DNA of 64,000 bases from Limnobaculum parvum. GTDB taxonomy: Bacteria > Pseudomonadota > Gammaproteobacteria > Enterobacterales > Enterobacteriaceae. Shown here one piece after another: positions 1 to 8,279 of the stretch. The position numbers and the translations under genes were made by a program. The notes below the pieces were generated by a model. That model saw nothing but the letters and a program-made list of their open reading frames with translations. It did not search any database and was not told where the DNA came from. Each line of letters opens with the position of its first letter. Position 1 is the first letter of the stretch. The stretch covers positions 1,212,001 through 1,276,000 of the forward strand of contig NZ_CP029185.2 of NCBI RefSeq assembly GCF_003096015.2, read 5' to 3'.

Positions 1-1
1 A

Positions 2-466
2 ATTGATATGCCTGAAGTCCGTAATGCGGTGGAGAATGCCAGTCGTGAGCTAACCAGCCGTTGGGATTTCCGTAACATACCCGCCAGCTTTGATCTGAAT
101 GAGAAGAATGAAACCGTGAAGGTTGCCAGTGAGTCTGAATTTCAGGTTCAGCAGTTGCTAGATATTCTGCGCGATAAGTTTTCCAAGCGCGGTATTGATG
201 CCGGGGCGTTAGAGATCCCTGAAGAAATGCTGCACAGCGGTAAAACATACAGCGTAGAGGTTAAGCTTAAGCAGGGTATTGAAGCTGACGTGGCTAAAAA
301 AATCATTAAGCTGATTAAAGACAATAAACTGAAAGTACAGGCGCAAATTCAGGGTGAGCAGGTCCGTGTTACCGGCAAGTCCCGTGATGACCTACAGGGT
401 GCCATGGCACTGGTGAGAGGGGCCGAGTTAGGGCAACCGTTCCAGTTTAATAATTTCCGTGACTAA
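2..466 (+). CDS. yajQ: YajQ family nucleotide-binding protein (5' end outside window)
   Basis: This is the C-terminal 154 residues or so of a YajQ/UPF0234 protein, a small two-domain protein that binds nucleotides (cyclic-di-GMP in some relatives). The reading frame is open at the left edge, with Ile-Asp before the first Met. E. coli YajQ has about ten more residues there, so the true start is outside the window and the Met at position 8 is internal. Family landmarks are visible: [11 protein letters not shown], the [15 protein letters not shown] stretch, and the C-terminal [12 protein letters not shown]. Length fits the usual ~163 residues once the missing start is added. A hairpin terminator follows at once. 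Family identity is sure; the cellular role is not settled by sequence. Confidence 0.93.
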   Translation: MDMPEVRNAVENASRELTSRWDFRNIPASFDLNEKNETVKVASESEFQVQQLLDILRDKFSKRGIDAGALEIPEEMLHSGKTYSVEVKLKQGIEADVAKKIIKLIKDNKLKVQAQIQGEQVRVTGKSRDDLQGAMALVRGAELGQPFQFNNFRD

Positions 467-483
467 GGGAATGACCCCAAATA

Positions 484-522
484 CCAGACAGCGCCGCTAA
501 ACTGGCGTTGTTTGGTTTAATT
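484..522 (+). terminator. Rho-independent terminator of yajQ
   Basis: A 12-bp stem, CCAGACAGCGCC against GGCGTTGTTTGG with three G-T pairs and an 8-nt loop, is followed by a short T-rich stretch. It lies 18 bases after the yajQ stop codon. Confidence 0.7.
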
Positions 523-536
523 GAAATGGAGTTTGT

Positions 537-1097
537 ATGAGTAAAGCGGGTACGCTGAAAAACTACTCCCGGTTATTGCCGCTGTTTATCGGCGCGGGCA
601 TCGTGTTAAGTGGATGCAGTAATAGGTATGAGCAGCAGCTTGAGTTTGCCGAATATTGTGCTCAGGTTGACAGGCTGGGGGGGATCGATTTTTCCTTTTC
701 CGGTTTTACTTATGATGAACTGAAAGAGGTGACGGTAAAGCACGAGCGGGATGGAGAAATTATCGATCTGTTCTCTTTACACGTTGATACCTACAGTTTT
801 AAATCCGGCGAAAATAATTTTTCTCTGTATGACTACAGCCGGCAGTTGCACGTCCGGGATAAATACACCGTTAAAGTTTCAGAACAACAAATTTTTGTGT
901 TAAACGGCATGAAAACCAAAGTGATACCGCAGCCCGATCCAACGGCTAAAGGGGATGGTTGTCACTTGAGCGGTTACTCACTGAATGGTATTTCGGTAGA
1001 GAGTTACGCTTCACCGGTATTTGTAAAGCTTGAAGTCGCTGAGAACAAAAATACCAAAAAGAACAAAAAGAGTAAGAAGAGAAGAATTAAAAAATAA
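537..1097 (+). CDS. Predicted lipoprotein with lysine-rich tail, unknown function
   Basis: A 186-residue protein that I do not recognise. The N-terminus is a lipoprotein signal: basic residues, a hydrophobic stretch (about residues 12-24) and a lipobox LSGC with the modifiable Cys at 27. Ser at +2 predicts sorting to the outer membrane under the Lol rule. The middle (about 30-165) has three more cysteines (C41 and two later) and no known motif. The last 20 or so residues are almost all Lys, Asn and Arg, an unusual basic tail that could bind an acidic surface polymer or nucleic acid. It is a single gene after the yajQ terminator and convergent with the sugar transporter. The start is supported by a GGAG-like site upstream. 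Confidence 0.75.
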   Translation: MSKAGTLKNYSRLLPLFIGAGIVLSGCSNRYEQQLEFAEYCAQVDRLGGIDFSFSGFTYDELKEVTVKHERDGEIIDLFSLHVDTYSFKSGENNFSLYDYSRQLHVRDKYTVKVSEQQIFVLNGMKTKVIPQPDPTAKGDGCHLSGYSLNGISVESYASPVFVKLEVAENKNTKKNKKSKKRRIKK

Positions 1098-1122
1098 CGG
1101 ATATAGTGAATAGCGATCTAAA

Positions 1123-1152
1123 TATGGCCCGGAATGGATATTCTGGGCCATA
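1123..1152. terminator. Bidirectional terminator hairpin
   Basis: TATGGCCC pairs with GGGCCATA, with a further GAAT/ATTC inside. The hairpin lies between the convergent lipoprotein gene and the sugar permease gene. The T-tracts are weak on both sides. Confidence 0.55.
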
Positions 1153-1173
1153 AGTTTCTCAAAGCAATCCGGT

Positions 1174-2136
1174 TTACCGCCCAAACAGTCTGGAGAGGTT
1201 AATGCCTTTCAGGAAGATGAAGGCCAGTAATAGTCCTCCCCACAGCGCCATAGTAATGTAGCTGCTTACTCCCAGAATATTCAGTCCACTTTCCAGCATC
1301 TGTAATAAAATCAGCGCCATCACCATGCCGAATACCTTACCAAATCCACCGTCCGGGTTTATTCCGCCTAATACTGCCGCCAGAATCGAAACCAGCAGGT
1401 AGGATTCACCATAAGAAGCTTTGGCTGAGTTGAGCTTAGACATCATCAACAGCGCGGCAACCACACAGAGCATTGACGATAGAATGTACACCCAAACGAT
1501 AGTTTTACGGGTGTTGATACCGGAATAGTGGGTTGCCTGTTCATTGGAGCCAATCAGGTAAATAGTGCGACCAAATGCAGATTTTTCCAGAATGACCCAT
1601 ATTACGGCAACGACGGCCAAAAAGACTAACAGCGGTACAGGAATGCCCAACAGATTGGTGCTGTTAATGGTCAGAATATAGTCTGGAAAATTAGAGATAG
1701 CCGAGCCACGGGAGATTAAAATATTAATCCCGTTCAGCAACGTCATAATCCCTAGGGTTGCCAGAATAGGAGAGACTCTGACTACCGCAATCAGAAAACC
1801 GTTCACACTACCGATAACGATAGCCATCGTTAGCCCAGCAAGCAGCACTAATGCCATACTGCCAACGCTCGGTGGATAATGGGTGGCTACCCAAGCCATT
1901 ACTAATCCACAGGCATTCATGGTGGCAATAATCGATAGATTAATCCCGCCGGTGAGCATGGTGATCGCCATAGCTAATGCCAGCACGCCGAGTACCGGCA
2001 TTTGTGATGCGATTGACTGAAAATTAGCCGATGACCAGAAAACATCAGGGATCAGAAAACTGAAGGTCATCACCACCAGACCAATCAGCAGGCTTAGGTA
2101 AATCTCTACATTATCTTTTACTTTTCTTGCGCTCAT
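1174..2136 (-). CDS. Sugar ABC transporter permease (second permease)
   Basis: A 320-residue inner-membrane permease of the branched-chain amino acid/ribose type (RbsC, LsrC/LsrD, YtfT/YjfF group). About eight to ten hydrophobic segments span residues 10-315. The family loop GSNEQATHYSGINTRK (near residue 197), which contacts the ATPase, is clear, as is the AAVLGGINPDGGFG motif near the C-terminus. It is the last gene of a leftward four-gene unit and starts 2 bases after the upstream permease stop, so the two are probably translated together and form a heterodimeric channel. Substrate cannot be read from sequence; a pentose or similar sugar is plausible given the arabinose genes next door. 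Confidence 0.88.
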   Translation of the reverse strand: MSARKVKDNVEIYLSLLIGLVVMTFSFLIPDVFWSSANFQSIASQMPVLGVLALAMAITMLTGGINLSIIATMNACGLVMAWVATHYPPSVGSMALVLLAGLTMAIVIGSVNGFLIAVVRVSPILATLGIMTLLNGINILISRGSAISNFPDYILTINSTNLLGIPVPLLVFLAVVAVIWVILEKSAFGRTIYLIGSNEQATHYSGINTRKTIVWVYILSSMLCVVAALLMMSKLNSAKASYGESYLLVSILAAVLGGINPDGGFGKVFGMVMALILLQMLESGLNILGVSSYITMALWGGLLLAFIFLKGINLSRLFGR

Positions 2137-2138
2137 GG

Positions 2139-3113
2139 TTACACCCCCTGACCTTTACGCTGGCTCCAGGCCGTCATACTGACGCTGATGACGATCACCA
2201 AACCGGTAACCACGGTATGCCAGTAAGAGGATATACCTAGCAGGTTCAGGCCGTTTTGTAGTACGGCTAACAAAATAACGCCCAACAGAGTACCTAGTAG
2301 GGTTCCTCGGCCACCAACAATGCTGGTACCACCTAACACGACGGCAGCTAATACCGTTAGCTCATAGCCCAGTAGCGAGTCCGGCGCTACGGTTAATACG
2401 GTTGCAGACTGAACTACCCCAGCGACCCCGGACATCAGCCCCATATAGCCATACACAAATAGCTGAAGTTTAAATATGCCAAACCCCATACGGGAAGCGG
2501 CTTCTTTATTGCCACCCATGGCGTAAATCATTCGGCCAATACTGGTTTTATTCATGATGATGCCGGTCAGAGCAATCACCACAATCAGCGTGATAATTTG
2601 CAGGCTTAAACCATAATCATAGCCATCTGTAGCGGTGAATTTAAACAGCATAACGCCTTGCTCGAACCACTCGGGATAGCTGTATAGCCATACTCCTTTG
2701 GTGAGATAGAGCAGCAATCCGTAGAAGATATTCAGGGTTGAGATAGTAATAATGATGGACGGAACTTTAAGCCGGTTAACCAACACAGCGTTAACCATGC
2801 CCAGCAGCAAACCAATACCGCCAGATAGCGCAAAAGCAATGGCAAAGTTACCGGTGGTGCCCTGAATAAGCGTAACCATCACATATTGAGAGATAATGGT
2901 CATGGCCGGGAAAGAGATATCAATACCGCCGGAGATCAGAACAATAAACAGACCGCAGGCCAGTATGGTTAGCATGGCGTAGTTATTGACCAGATCGTAA
3001 ATATTGCCAAAGGTCATAAAGTCCGGACTGGCAAAAGAGAGATAACCACCAATAACCAAGATGGTTAAGCCTAAAAATAGTTCATGTGGCTTGATGCCAA
3101 ATTTATTAACCAT
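2139..3113 (-). CDS. Sugar ABC transporter permease (first permease)
   Basis: A 324-residue permease of the same family as its downstream neighbour. The loop GGNKEAASRMGFG and the VVLGGTSIVGGRGT motif are typical of sugar (RbsC-type) permeases. I place the start at 3113 (MVNKFGIK), where ATG overlaps the end of the ATPase gene by 8 bases. A longer frame opens at 3176 but would overlap the ATPase by 71 bases and add a very basic 21-residue leader not seen in the family. Two different permeases with one double-ATPase is the LsrACDB/YtfQRT-YjfF architecture. Substrate unknown. Confidence 0.88.
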   Translation of the reverse strand: MVNKFGIKPHELFLGLTILVIGGYLSFASPDFMTFGNIYDLVNNYAMLTILACGLFIVLISGGIDISFPAMTIISQYVMVTLIQGTTGNFAIAFALSGGIGLLLGMVNAVLVNRLKVPSIIITISTLNIFYGLLLYLTKGVWLYSYPEWFEQGVMLFKFTATDGYDYGLSLQIITLIVVIALTGIIMNKTSIGRMIYAMGGNKEAASRMGFGIFKLQLFVYGYMGLMSGVAGVVQSATVLTVAPDSLLGYELTVLAAVVLGGTSIVGGRGTLLGTLLGVILLAVLQNGLNLLGISSYWHTVVTGLVIVISVSMTAWSQRKGQGV

Positions 3114-4587
3114 TGACCACCTCTGCCAGGATTGCTTCCGTTGTTTCTCCCGGTAAATATTCCGCGGTGATTTCACCTTTACGCATCACTAAAATCCGGT
3201 GGCTATTAAAGAAGGCTTCATCGATTTCATCGGTAATCATCAGTACCGCAATGCCTTTTTGCGACAGTGCAGAGATAATCTGATAAATACCGGCTTTATT
3301 GGCGATATCTACCCCAACGGTAGGGGAATCAAGAATGAGAACTTTAGGATTAATAGCCAGCCATTTGGCAATGGCAACCCGTTGGGCATTGCCTCCGGAG
3401 AGGGTATTCACCGGTAGATTGACGCTGCCGATTTTAATGGTTAATTGTTTCACCAAATCTATAACCACGCTGTCTGCTTTTGGCTTATTTAACAGTTGCA
3501 GTGGGGTTTTCAAACGGTTTAGCACGGTGGAGATAATATTGTCATTAATCGATTGCTCCATCACTAAACCTGTACTCATCCGGTCTTCTGAAACGTAGCC
3601 AATACCGGCTTTAATCGCTTCGCGATTGCTGGAGAAGTGAATGGGTTTGCCGTCTAGCAATATTTCACCAGCATCAGGCTTAGTAAGGCCAAACAGACTA
3701 AGGCAAAGCTCGGTACGACCCGCGCCAAGCAGACCAGTGATTGCAACGATTTCGCCTTTATGCAGACGGAAGGATACTTGGTTATATTCCTGAGCGCGGC
3801 AGAGGTTTTTCACTTCCAGCGCGATAGCCTCGTTTCCCTGTATTGGTGGTAGTACGGCATAGGAGAACTCTTTACCCGTCATCAGGAAGGCCAGTTTCTT
3901 ATTATCGATTTCTGCGGCAGGGTACGTGCCAACCAGTTTGCCATCTTTCAACACGGTGATGCGGTCAGAGATTTCCATGACTTCGTCCAGCCGATGGCTG
4001 ACGAAGACCACACATATATTTCTTTTTTTCAGATCGTGAACCACCCGCAATAAGCCTTTCACTTCCTGCATGGTCAGGGAGGCGGTGGGTTCATCCATAA
4101 TAATCAGTTTGGCTTCCTGCGACAGTGCTCGACAAATGGCGACAATTTGGCGTTGGGCAATGGGCAGAGATTCTACCGTAGCATCAAGATCCAGTTTGGC
4201 GTCGATGCTCTTAATCGTCAGTTCGGCAATTCGGCGAAGTTCACGTTTATTAACCAATAAATTGTGGTGATATTGGTTAATGCCAATGTTTTCAGCAACG
4301 GTCAAATTTGGGAACAGCGACAGATCCTGATAGATAACCTGAATACCGGCTTTCACTGAATCAATAGGGGAAAGGTGAGTGTATGGCTTACCATTGATGG
4401 TAATGTTTGCCCCCGCGTCCGGTTGATAAACCCCGGAAATAATTTTAGTCAGCGTTGATTTTCCGCAACCATTTTGTCCGGCCAGGCAGTGAACTTCTCC
4501 CGGTAACAGCGTTAGGGCAATGTTATCCAACGCCTTAACACCATAGAAAGTCTTGCTAATATTACCCAGTGAAATAAAGGGTTCCAT
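3106..4587 (-). CDS. Sugar ABC transporter ATPase, two fused nucleotide-binding domains
   Basis: A 493-residue ATPase with two tandem ABC domains (about 5-235 and 255-493), as in RbsA, AraG and LsrA. Domain 1 has Walker A GQNGCGKST (37-45) and Walker B LIIMDEPTAS. Its signature is degenerate (LPIAQRQ). Domain 2 has the usual degenerate P-loop (GLLGAGRTEL), a canonical LSGGNAQR signature, and a Walker B reading LILDSPTVGVD (417-427), so the catalytic Glu is Ser421. I recall the same DSPT variant in one subgroup of sugar-importer ATPases, so it may be a subfamily trait and not damage. GAGG precedes the ATG. The stop overlaps the next gene by 8 bases, indicating an operon. Confidence 0.92.
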   Translation of the reverse strand: MEPFISLGNISKTFYGVKALDNIALTLLPGEVHCLAGQNGCGKSTLTKIISGVYQPDAGANITINGKPYTHLSPIDSVKAGIQVIYQDLSLFPNLTVAENIGINQYHHNLLVNKRELRRIAELTIKSIDAKLDLDATVESLPIAQRQIVAICRALSQEAKLIIMDEPTASLTMQEVKGLLRVVHDLKKRNICVVFVSHRLDEVMEISDRITVLKDGKLVGTYPAAEIDNKKLAFLMTGKEFSYAVLPPIQGNEAIALEVKNLCRAQEYNQVSFRLHKGEIVAITGLLGAGRTELCLSLFGLTKPDAGEILLDGKPIHFSSNREAIKAGIGYVSEDRMSTGLVMEQSINDNIISTVLNRLKTPLQLLNKPKADSVVIDLVKQLTIKIGSVNLPVNTLSGGNAQRVAIAKWLAINPKVLILDSPTVGVDIANKAGIYQIISALSQKGIAVLMITDEIDEAFFNSHRILVMRKGEITAEYLPGETTEAILAEVVNG

Positions 4588-4679
4588 TTTTACCTCTTAT
4601 TAACTTCTCACCCATTTGTAGCGAACTGCTGTGTTTCAGCTTCCCCTGCCGTGGGTTACCGGCAGGGGAGAGAGAACGA

Positions 4680-5663
4680 TTAATACAGGCTGTCGATATT
4701 TTCTTTGGTGACGCGCAGAACTTTATGGAATTTGATAATGTGTTTTTCCATATCCACATCGGCTTTACCCAGATTTGGAATATCCAGCTCTTTAGTAATC
4801 TCTTCACCTTTGAGGATTTTGTTAGCCACTGCTGTCAGCGCATAACCTGCTGAAGCCGGGTCATAGGTTACGCCCATGGTGATGTCACCGCTTTTAATCA
4901 GCGATGCGGCCTGAGATGGGATCATCATGCCGTAAACAAAAACTTTGCCGCGAGCGCGTTTCTCTTTAACTGCACGACCAGCACCAATAGGACCTTGTGA
5001 ACCAAAGGCGATAATGCCTTTCATTGTTGGATAGGCTTTCATCAGATCCAACGTAGTGCGACGAGCATCATCAATGTTTTCTGCCACAGGCATACGGCTG
5101 GTGACTTCAAACATTTCCGGATAGTGTTCTTTCTGGTATTTAACGAACAGATCGGCCCACAGGTTGTGCTGAGGAACGGTCAAGCTACCCACGTAGATAA
5201 CGTAGCCACCTTTACCGCCCATGGCTTTCGCCATTTCTTCTACGTTGTCCGCAGCAAATTTTTCATTATCGATGATTTCAACATCCCAGTTAGCGCTTGG
5301 CTGCCCTGGGGATTCGTTAGTTAATACAACGATACCTTCACTGCGGGCTTTTTTAAACACTGGTTCCAACACATCGGCGTCATTTGGTACGATAGTAATA
5401 GCAGAGACTTTTTTGGCGATTAAATCTTCAATAATTTTAACCTGTTGAGGGGCATCCGTACTGGATGGTCCAACCTGATAGGCTTTAATTCCCAAATCTT
5501 TTCCTGCATTGGTTACCCCTTCACCCATTCGGTTAAACCACGGCATGCCACCAATTTTGGAAATATTAACGACTTCAACTTCTTTTGCCATTGCGGCGGT
5601 AGAACAAACCACTAACCCTAATAAACTAGCGGATAATAGTTTAGCCAAATTCATTTTACTCAT
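4680..5663 (-). CDS. Periplasmic sugar-binding protein, LsrB/RbsB-like
   Basis: A 327-residue PBP1-type solute-binding protein. The signal peptide covers residues 1-26, with likely cleavage after AMA. The mature protein has the two-lobe sugar-binding fold: a strand with FNRMGEGVTNAGKDLG, then QQVKIIEDLIAKKVSAI and a SPGQP segment. The region around GPSSTDAPQQV resembles LsrB and rhamnose-type binding proteins more than AraF. It is the first gene of the leftward operon, with GAGG upstream of the ATG. An orphan importer without dedicated enzymes beside it leaves the ligand open: autoinducer-2, rhamnose, or another pentose or hexose are possible. The neighbouring araBAD would suit a pentose. Confidence 0.85.
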   Translation of the reverse strand: MSKMNLAKLLSASLLGLVVCSTAAMAKEVEVVNISKIGGMPWFNRMGEGVTNAGKDLGIKAYQVGPSSTDAPQQVKIIEDLIAKKVSAITIVPNDADVLEPVFKKARSEGIVVLTNESPGQPSANWDVEIIDNEKFAADNVEEMAKAMGGKGGYVIYVGSLTVPQHNLWADLFVKYQKEHYPEMFEVTSRMPVAENIDDARRTTLDLMKAYPTMKGIIAFGSQGPIGAGRAVKEKRARGKVFVYGMMIPSQAASLIKSGDITMGVTYDPASAGYALTAVANKILKGEEITKELDIPNLGKADVDMEKHIIKFHKVLRVTKENIDSLY

Positions 5664-5976
5664 CTTATACCTCGAGCTGGTGGTAAAAATAATTACGGTA
5701 ATAATTTTGTTTATGAAGAAATAAAAAAATACCGATTTCTTTTTTGCGCACAGTTACATCCTATTCAGCGATAAAGGAGTGAATTTACCGTAATTAAGGT
5801 GCCTTTTTATGTAAAAGTTGGCTATAAAATAATTATGGATAGTGTCGGTGATTTTGATGTGTTCTCGACAAACCCCGTCAACACTCCTTTCTGCCACTGG
5901 ACTGTAGAGTTTTAAGGTCAAAATGGTTATGTATTTATTGGCTGTTTTTATGGATAAAAATGTCTCTATTCTGTTT

Positions 5977-5992
5977 TGAGACTTGGGTCACA
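5977..5992. promoter_or_regulatory. Candidate CRP-cAMP site
   Basis: TGAGA-N6-TCACA matches the CRP consensus TGTGA-N6-TCACA at nine of ten positions. It lies about 315 bases upstream of the binding-protein gene, farther than usual, so a distal promoter or a chance match is possible. Confidence 0.4.
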
Positions 5993-6230
5993 ATTGGGGG
6001 TGGTTGTTTTATCGGCTATTTAAAGTTTTATGTCGTTTATTCAAGTTATAAATTATTTAGATTATTTAACCATTAACTTATTGATATATGTTTTGACGGT
6101 TAGTTCTTATTTGTATAACTCGAGTAGATAACCTGAATATTAGACATAAAAGTGTAGTTTAATATAAAAGCTGAAACGAGAAACCAATGTATATAATAAT
6201 GAAGTAAGGGGAAAGGTATCTTGAACATAT

Positions 6231-6270
6231 GAAAACTAAACGAAGTCGCGAGGCGGCTAACTTCGTTTAG
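6231..6270 (-). terminator. Terminator of the araFGH-araC unit
   Basis: A perfect 10-bp stem, CTAAACGAAG/CTTCGTTTAG, lies 7 bases past the araC stop. On the minus strand it is followed by TTTTC. Confidence 0.8.
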
Positions 6271-6277
6271 ATTGTGC

Positions 6278-7192
6278 TTAAAGCGTTATTTCTACCGGAG
6301 ATGAACTCTCTACATCAGTGTAGGTGGTCAGTTCCATATTTCTGCGACGGAAATCGCTAGGGCTGACCCCGACACGTTTGCGAAACACGCGGGAAAAATA
6401 GAGCTGATCGTCATAACCCACAATGCGTCCCACGCTGGCGATAGATTCCTGAGTTGTTTGTAGCAGTAATTTAGCGCGAATAACTCGTTGGTCTTCACGC
6501 CAACGCAGCATATTAATACCAACCTGCTCGCGAAAAAGATGTGCCAGACGGGAAGGGGAGAGGCAGACATGGTTAGCAATATCTTCGATACGGACGTCAT
6601 CGGACAGATTACTGGTCATATACTGGCAGGCTTCAATGATCCGTGGGTCCATGATTTTCTGTGGCGATTGAGGATCTTCTTCAATGCAACGCAGTAGCAG
6701 CCTTTCTAGCAGGTTCATCGATAGCTCTTCAGACAGGCGCCTGCCGGACTGATGGGTTTGTTCAATAGAGGTAAACAGCAGCTCAAACTCTTCCTGTAGT
6801 GCTTCTGTCGGCAGTGTCAGACGACCCACACGGTTGGTCTGGCTATACCATTCCAACCAGTCTGCCCAGTAGGCACGGGGGCGGAAGTAGATCCAACGGT
6901 GATACCAACAATCGCTGTCAGGTGAGCGACCATAATAGTGAGACTCTTTTGGCTGGAATAACAACATATCGCCGGGGTTACAGTAAAACGCATTCTCGCC
7001 GTCAAAAATTTGCCCCTGACCTTTAATCGTTAGATTCAGGATATAGCCTTTCATGCCGTTAGGGCGGTCAATAAAGAAGTCGAGAGGGCCATCAATGACG
7101 ATGGGAGTCAGCCCGGCCACTAGGTAGGCGTTAAAGGAGTATCCGGGTAACAATGGGTTTGGTTGTGAGTCAGAGACAATGCGTTGGTACAA
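6278..7192 (-). CDS. araC: Arabinose operon regulator AraC
   Basis: A 304-residue AraC closely similar to the E. coli protein: N-terminal cupin sugar-binding domain (about 15-170, with [10 protein letters not shown], the DFFIDRP arm region, [15 protein letters not shown] and [13 protein letters not shown]), a linker, and a C-terminal double helix-turn-helix (about 195-295, [15 protein letters not shown] then [17 protein letters not shown]). The only good start is TTG at 7192, with a strong AGGAGG five bases upstream; no ATG lies near. Unlike E. coli, where araC diverges from araBAD, here it is the last gene of the araFGH strand, 73 bases after araH, so AraC is probably made from the operon it controls. 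Confidence 0.96.
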   Translation of the reverse strand: MYQRIVSDSQPNPLLPGYSFNAYLVAGLTPIVIDGPLDFFIDRPNGMKGYILNLTIKGQGQIFDGENAFYCNPGDMLLFQPKESHYYGRSPDSDCWYHRWIYFRPRAYWADWLEWYSQTNRVGRLTLPTEALQEEFELLFTSIEQTHQSGRRLSEELSMNLLERLLLRCIEEDPQSPQKIMDPRIIEACQYMTSNLSDDVRIEDIANHVCLSPSRLAHLFREQVGINMLRWREDQRVIRAKLLLQTTQESIASVGRIVGYDDQLYFSRVFRKRVGVSPSDFRRRNMELTTYTDVESSSPVEITL

Positions 7193-7264
7193 TCTTTCCT
7201 CCTCAGGCTGACATTAGCGCGTAACATACCATACCGAGCATAACCCGGTATGGCGATTAGTTAA

Positions 7265-8263
7265 TTATACTTTCTGTTTTGCCAGTTGTTTATAACGGTC
7301 GAAGATAACCGCTGCAAGCAGGATTAGACCACGCACAACATATTGATAGAATGGCGAAATATTTAACAGGTTCATCGCATTTTCTACCGTACCGAGAATC
7401 AGTACACCGGCAATAACATAAGATATTTTACCGATACCCCCTTTCAACGAAACCCCACCCAACACACAAGCAGAGATAACGATCAGCTCATAGCCCATTG
7501 AGGTCATTGGCTGTCCGCTGGTCATCCGTGAGGCTAAGATGATACCTGCGGCCGCAGAAATTAAGCCAGTTAGGGCGAAGATGATGATCTTAGTGCGAAT
7601 TACCGGTACACCCGCTAGGCGGGCCGCTTCTTCATTACCACCAACTGCCAGCGTGTTGCGACCAAAGGTGGTTTTATTTAGCAGGAAACCAAACAGAATA
7701 AAGCAGAACAGGGTAATCCAGATAGGAACTGGAATGCTGAACCAACTGGTGTTACCCAACTCAAAGAAACGCTCATCCTCGATACCTACCGCTTTACCAT
7801 CAGAGATGATATAGGCTAAACCGCGGGCAATTTGCATGGTTGCAAGGGTCGTAATCAGGGCGTTAATCTTCAGGCGAGCGATAACAAATCCGTTTAGCAG
7901 ACCAAATACCAGCCCTAATAATAAGCCAGCACCAATGCCGAGAGCCAGACTTTCGGTATGGTTGATGACGACCGCCGTGGTTACGCCAGCGCAGGCAATG
8001 ACGGATGCTACCGACAGGTCAAAATCGCCGGATGCCAGACAGAATAGCATTCCGCAGGCCACCATGCCGGACATGGAGATAGCCAGACCCAGACCGCGCA
8101 TATTAATCCAAGAGGCAAAGTTAGGGACAAATACCATACAGGCGATAAACAGTACGGCAAAGACTACCAGCATACCGTAGCTATCCCAGATACGGCTCAG
8201 GTTATTGCCTGTATCGTTAGCCGATGTTTTTGCCGGGGATATGGGTGTAGTTGTTATTGACAT
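7265..8263 (-). CDS. araH: L-arabinose ABC transporter permease AraH
   Basis: A 332-residue inner-membrane permease of the AraFGH importer. Long stretches equal E. coli AraH in composition: GLGLAISMSGMVACGMLF, the ATPase-contact loop GGNEEAARLAGVPV, and the end VIFDRYKQLAKQKV. About ten membrane segments are seen between residues 25 and 325. I start at 8263 (MSITTTPIS), which has AGAAGGA nine or so bases upstream; a frame from 8293 would overlap araG by 14 bases and has no better ribosome site. The gene follows araG and precedes araC. Confidence 0.95.
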   Translation of the reverse strand: MSITTTPISPAKTSANDTGNNLSRIWDSYGMLVVFAVLFIACMVFVPNFASWINMRGLGLAISMSGMVACGMLFCLASGDFDLSVASVIACAGVTTAVVINHTESLALGIGAGLLLGLVFGLLNGFVIARLKINALITTLATMQIARGLAYIISDGKAVGIEDERFFELGNTSWFSIPVPIWITLFCFILFGFLLNKTTFGRNTLAVGGNEEAARLAGVPVIRTKIIIFALTGLISAAAGIILASRMTSGQPMTSMGYELIVISACVLGGVSLKGGIGKISYVIAGVLILGTVENAMNLLNISPFYQYVVRGLILLAAVIFDRYKQLAKQKV

Positions 8264-8279
8264 GAAGATTTTCCTTCTC

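Larger units (their letters stand above)
5664..6277. other. 614-bp intergenic region upstream of the orphan sugar importer
   Basis: An AT-rich region between the araC terminator and the binding-protein gene. No open frame of note. It should hold the promoter of the leftward operon, and a CRP-like palindrome is listed separately. I see no repeat or RNA gene here. Confidence 0.6.
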
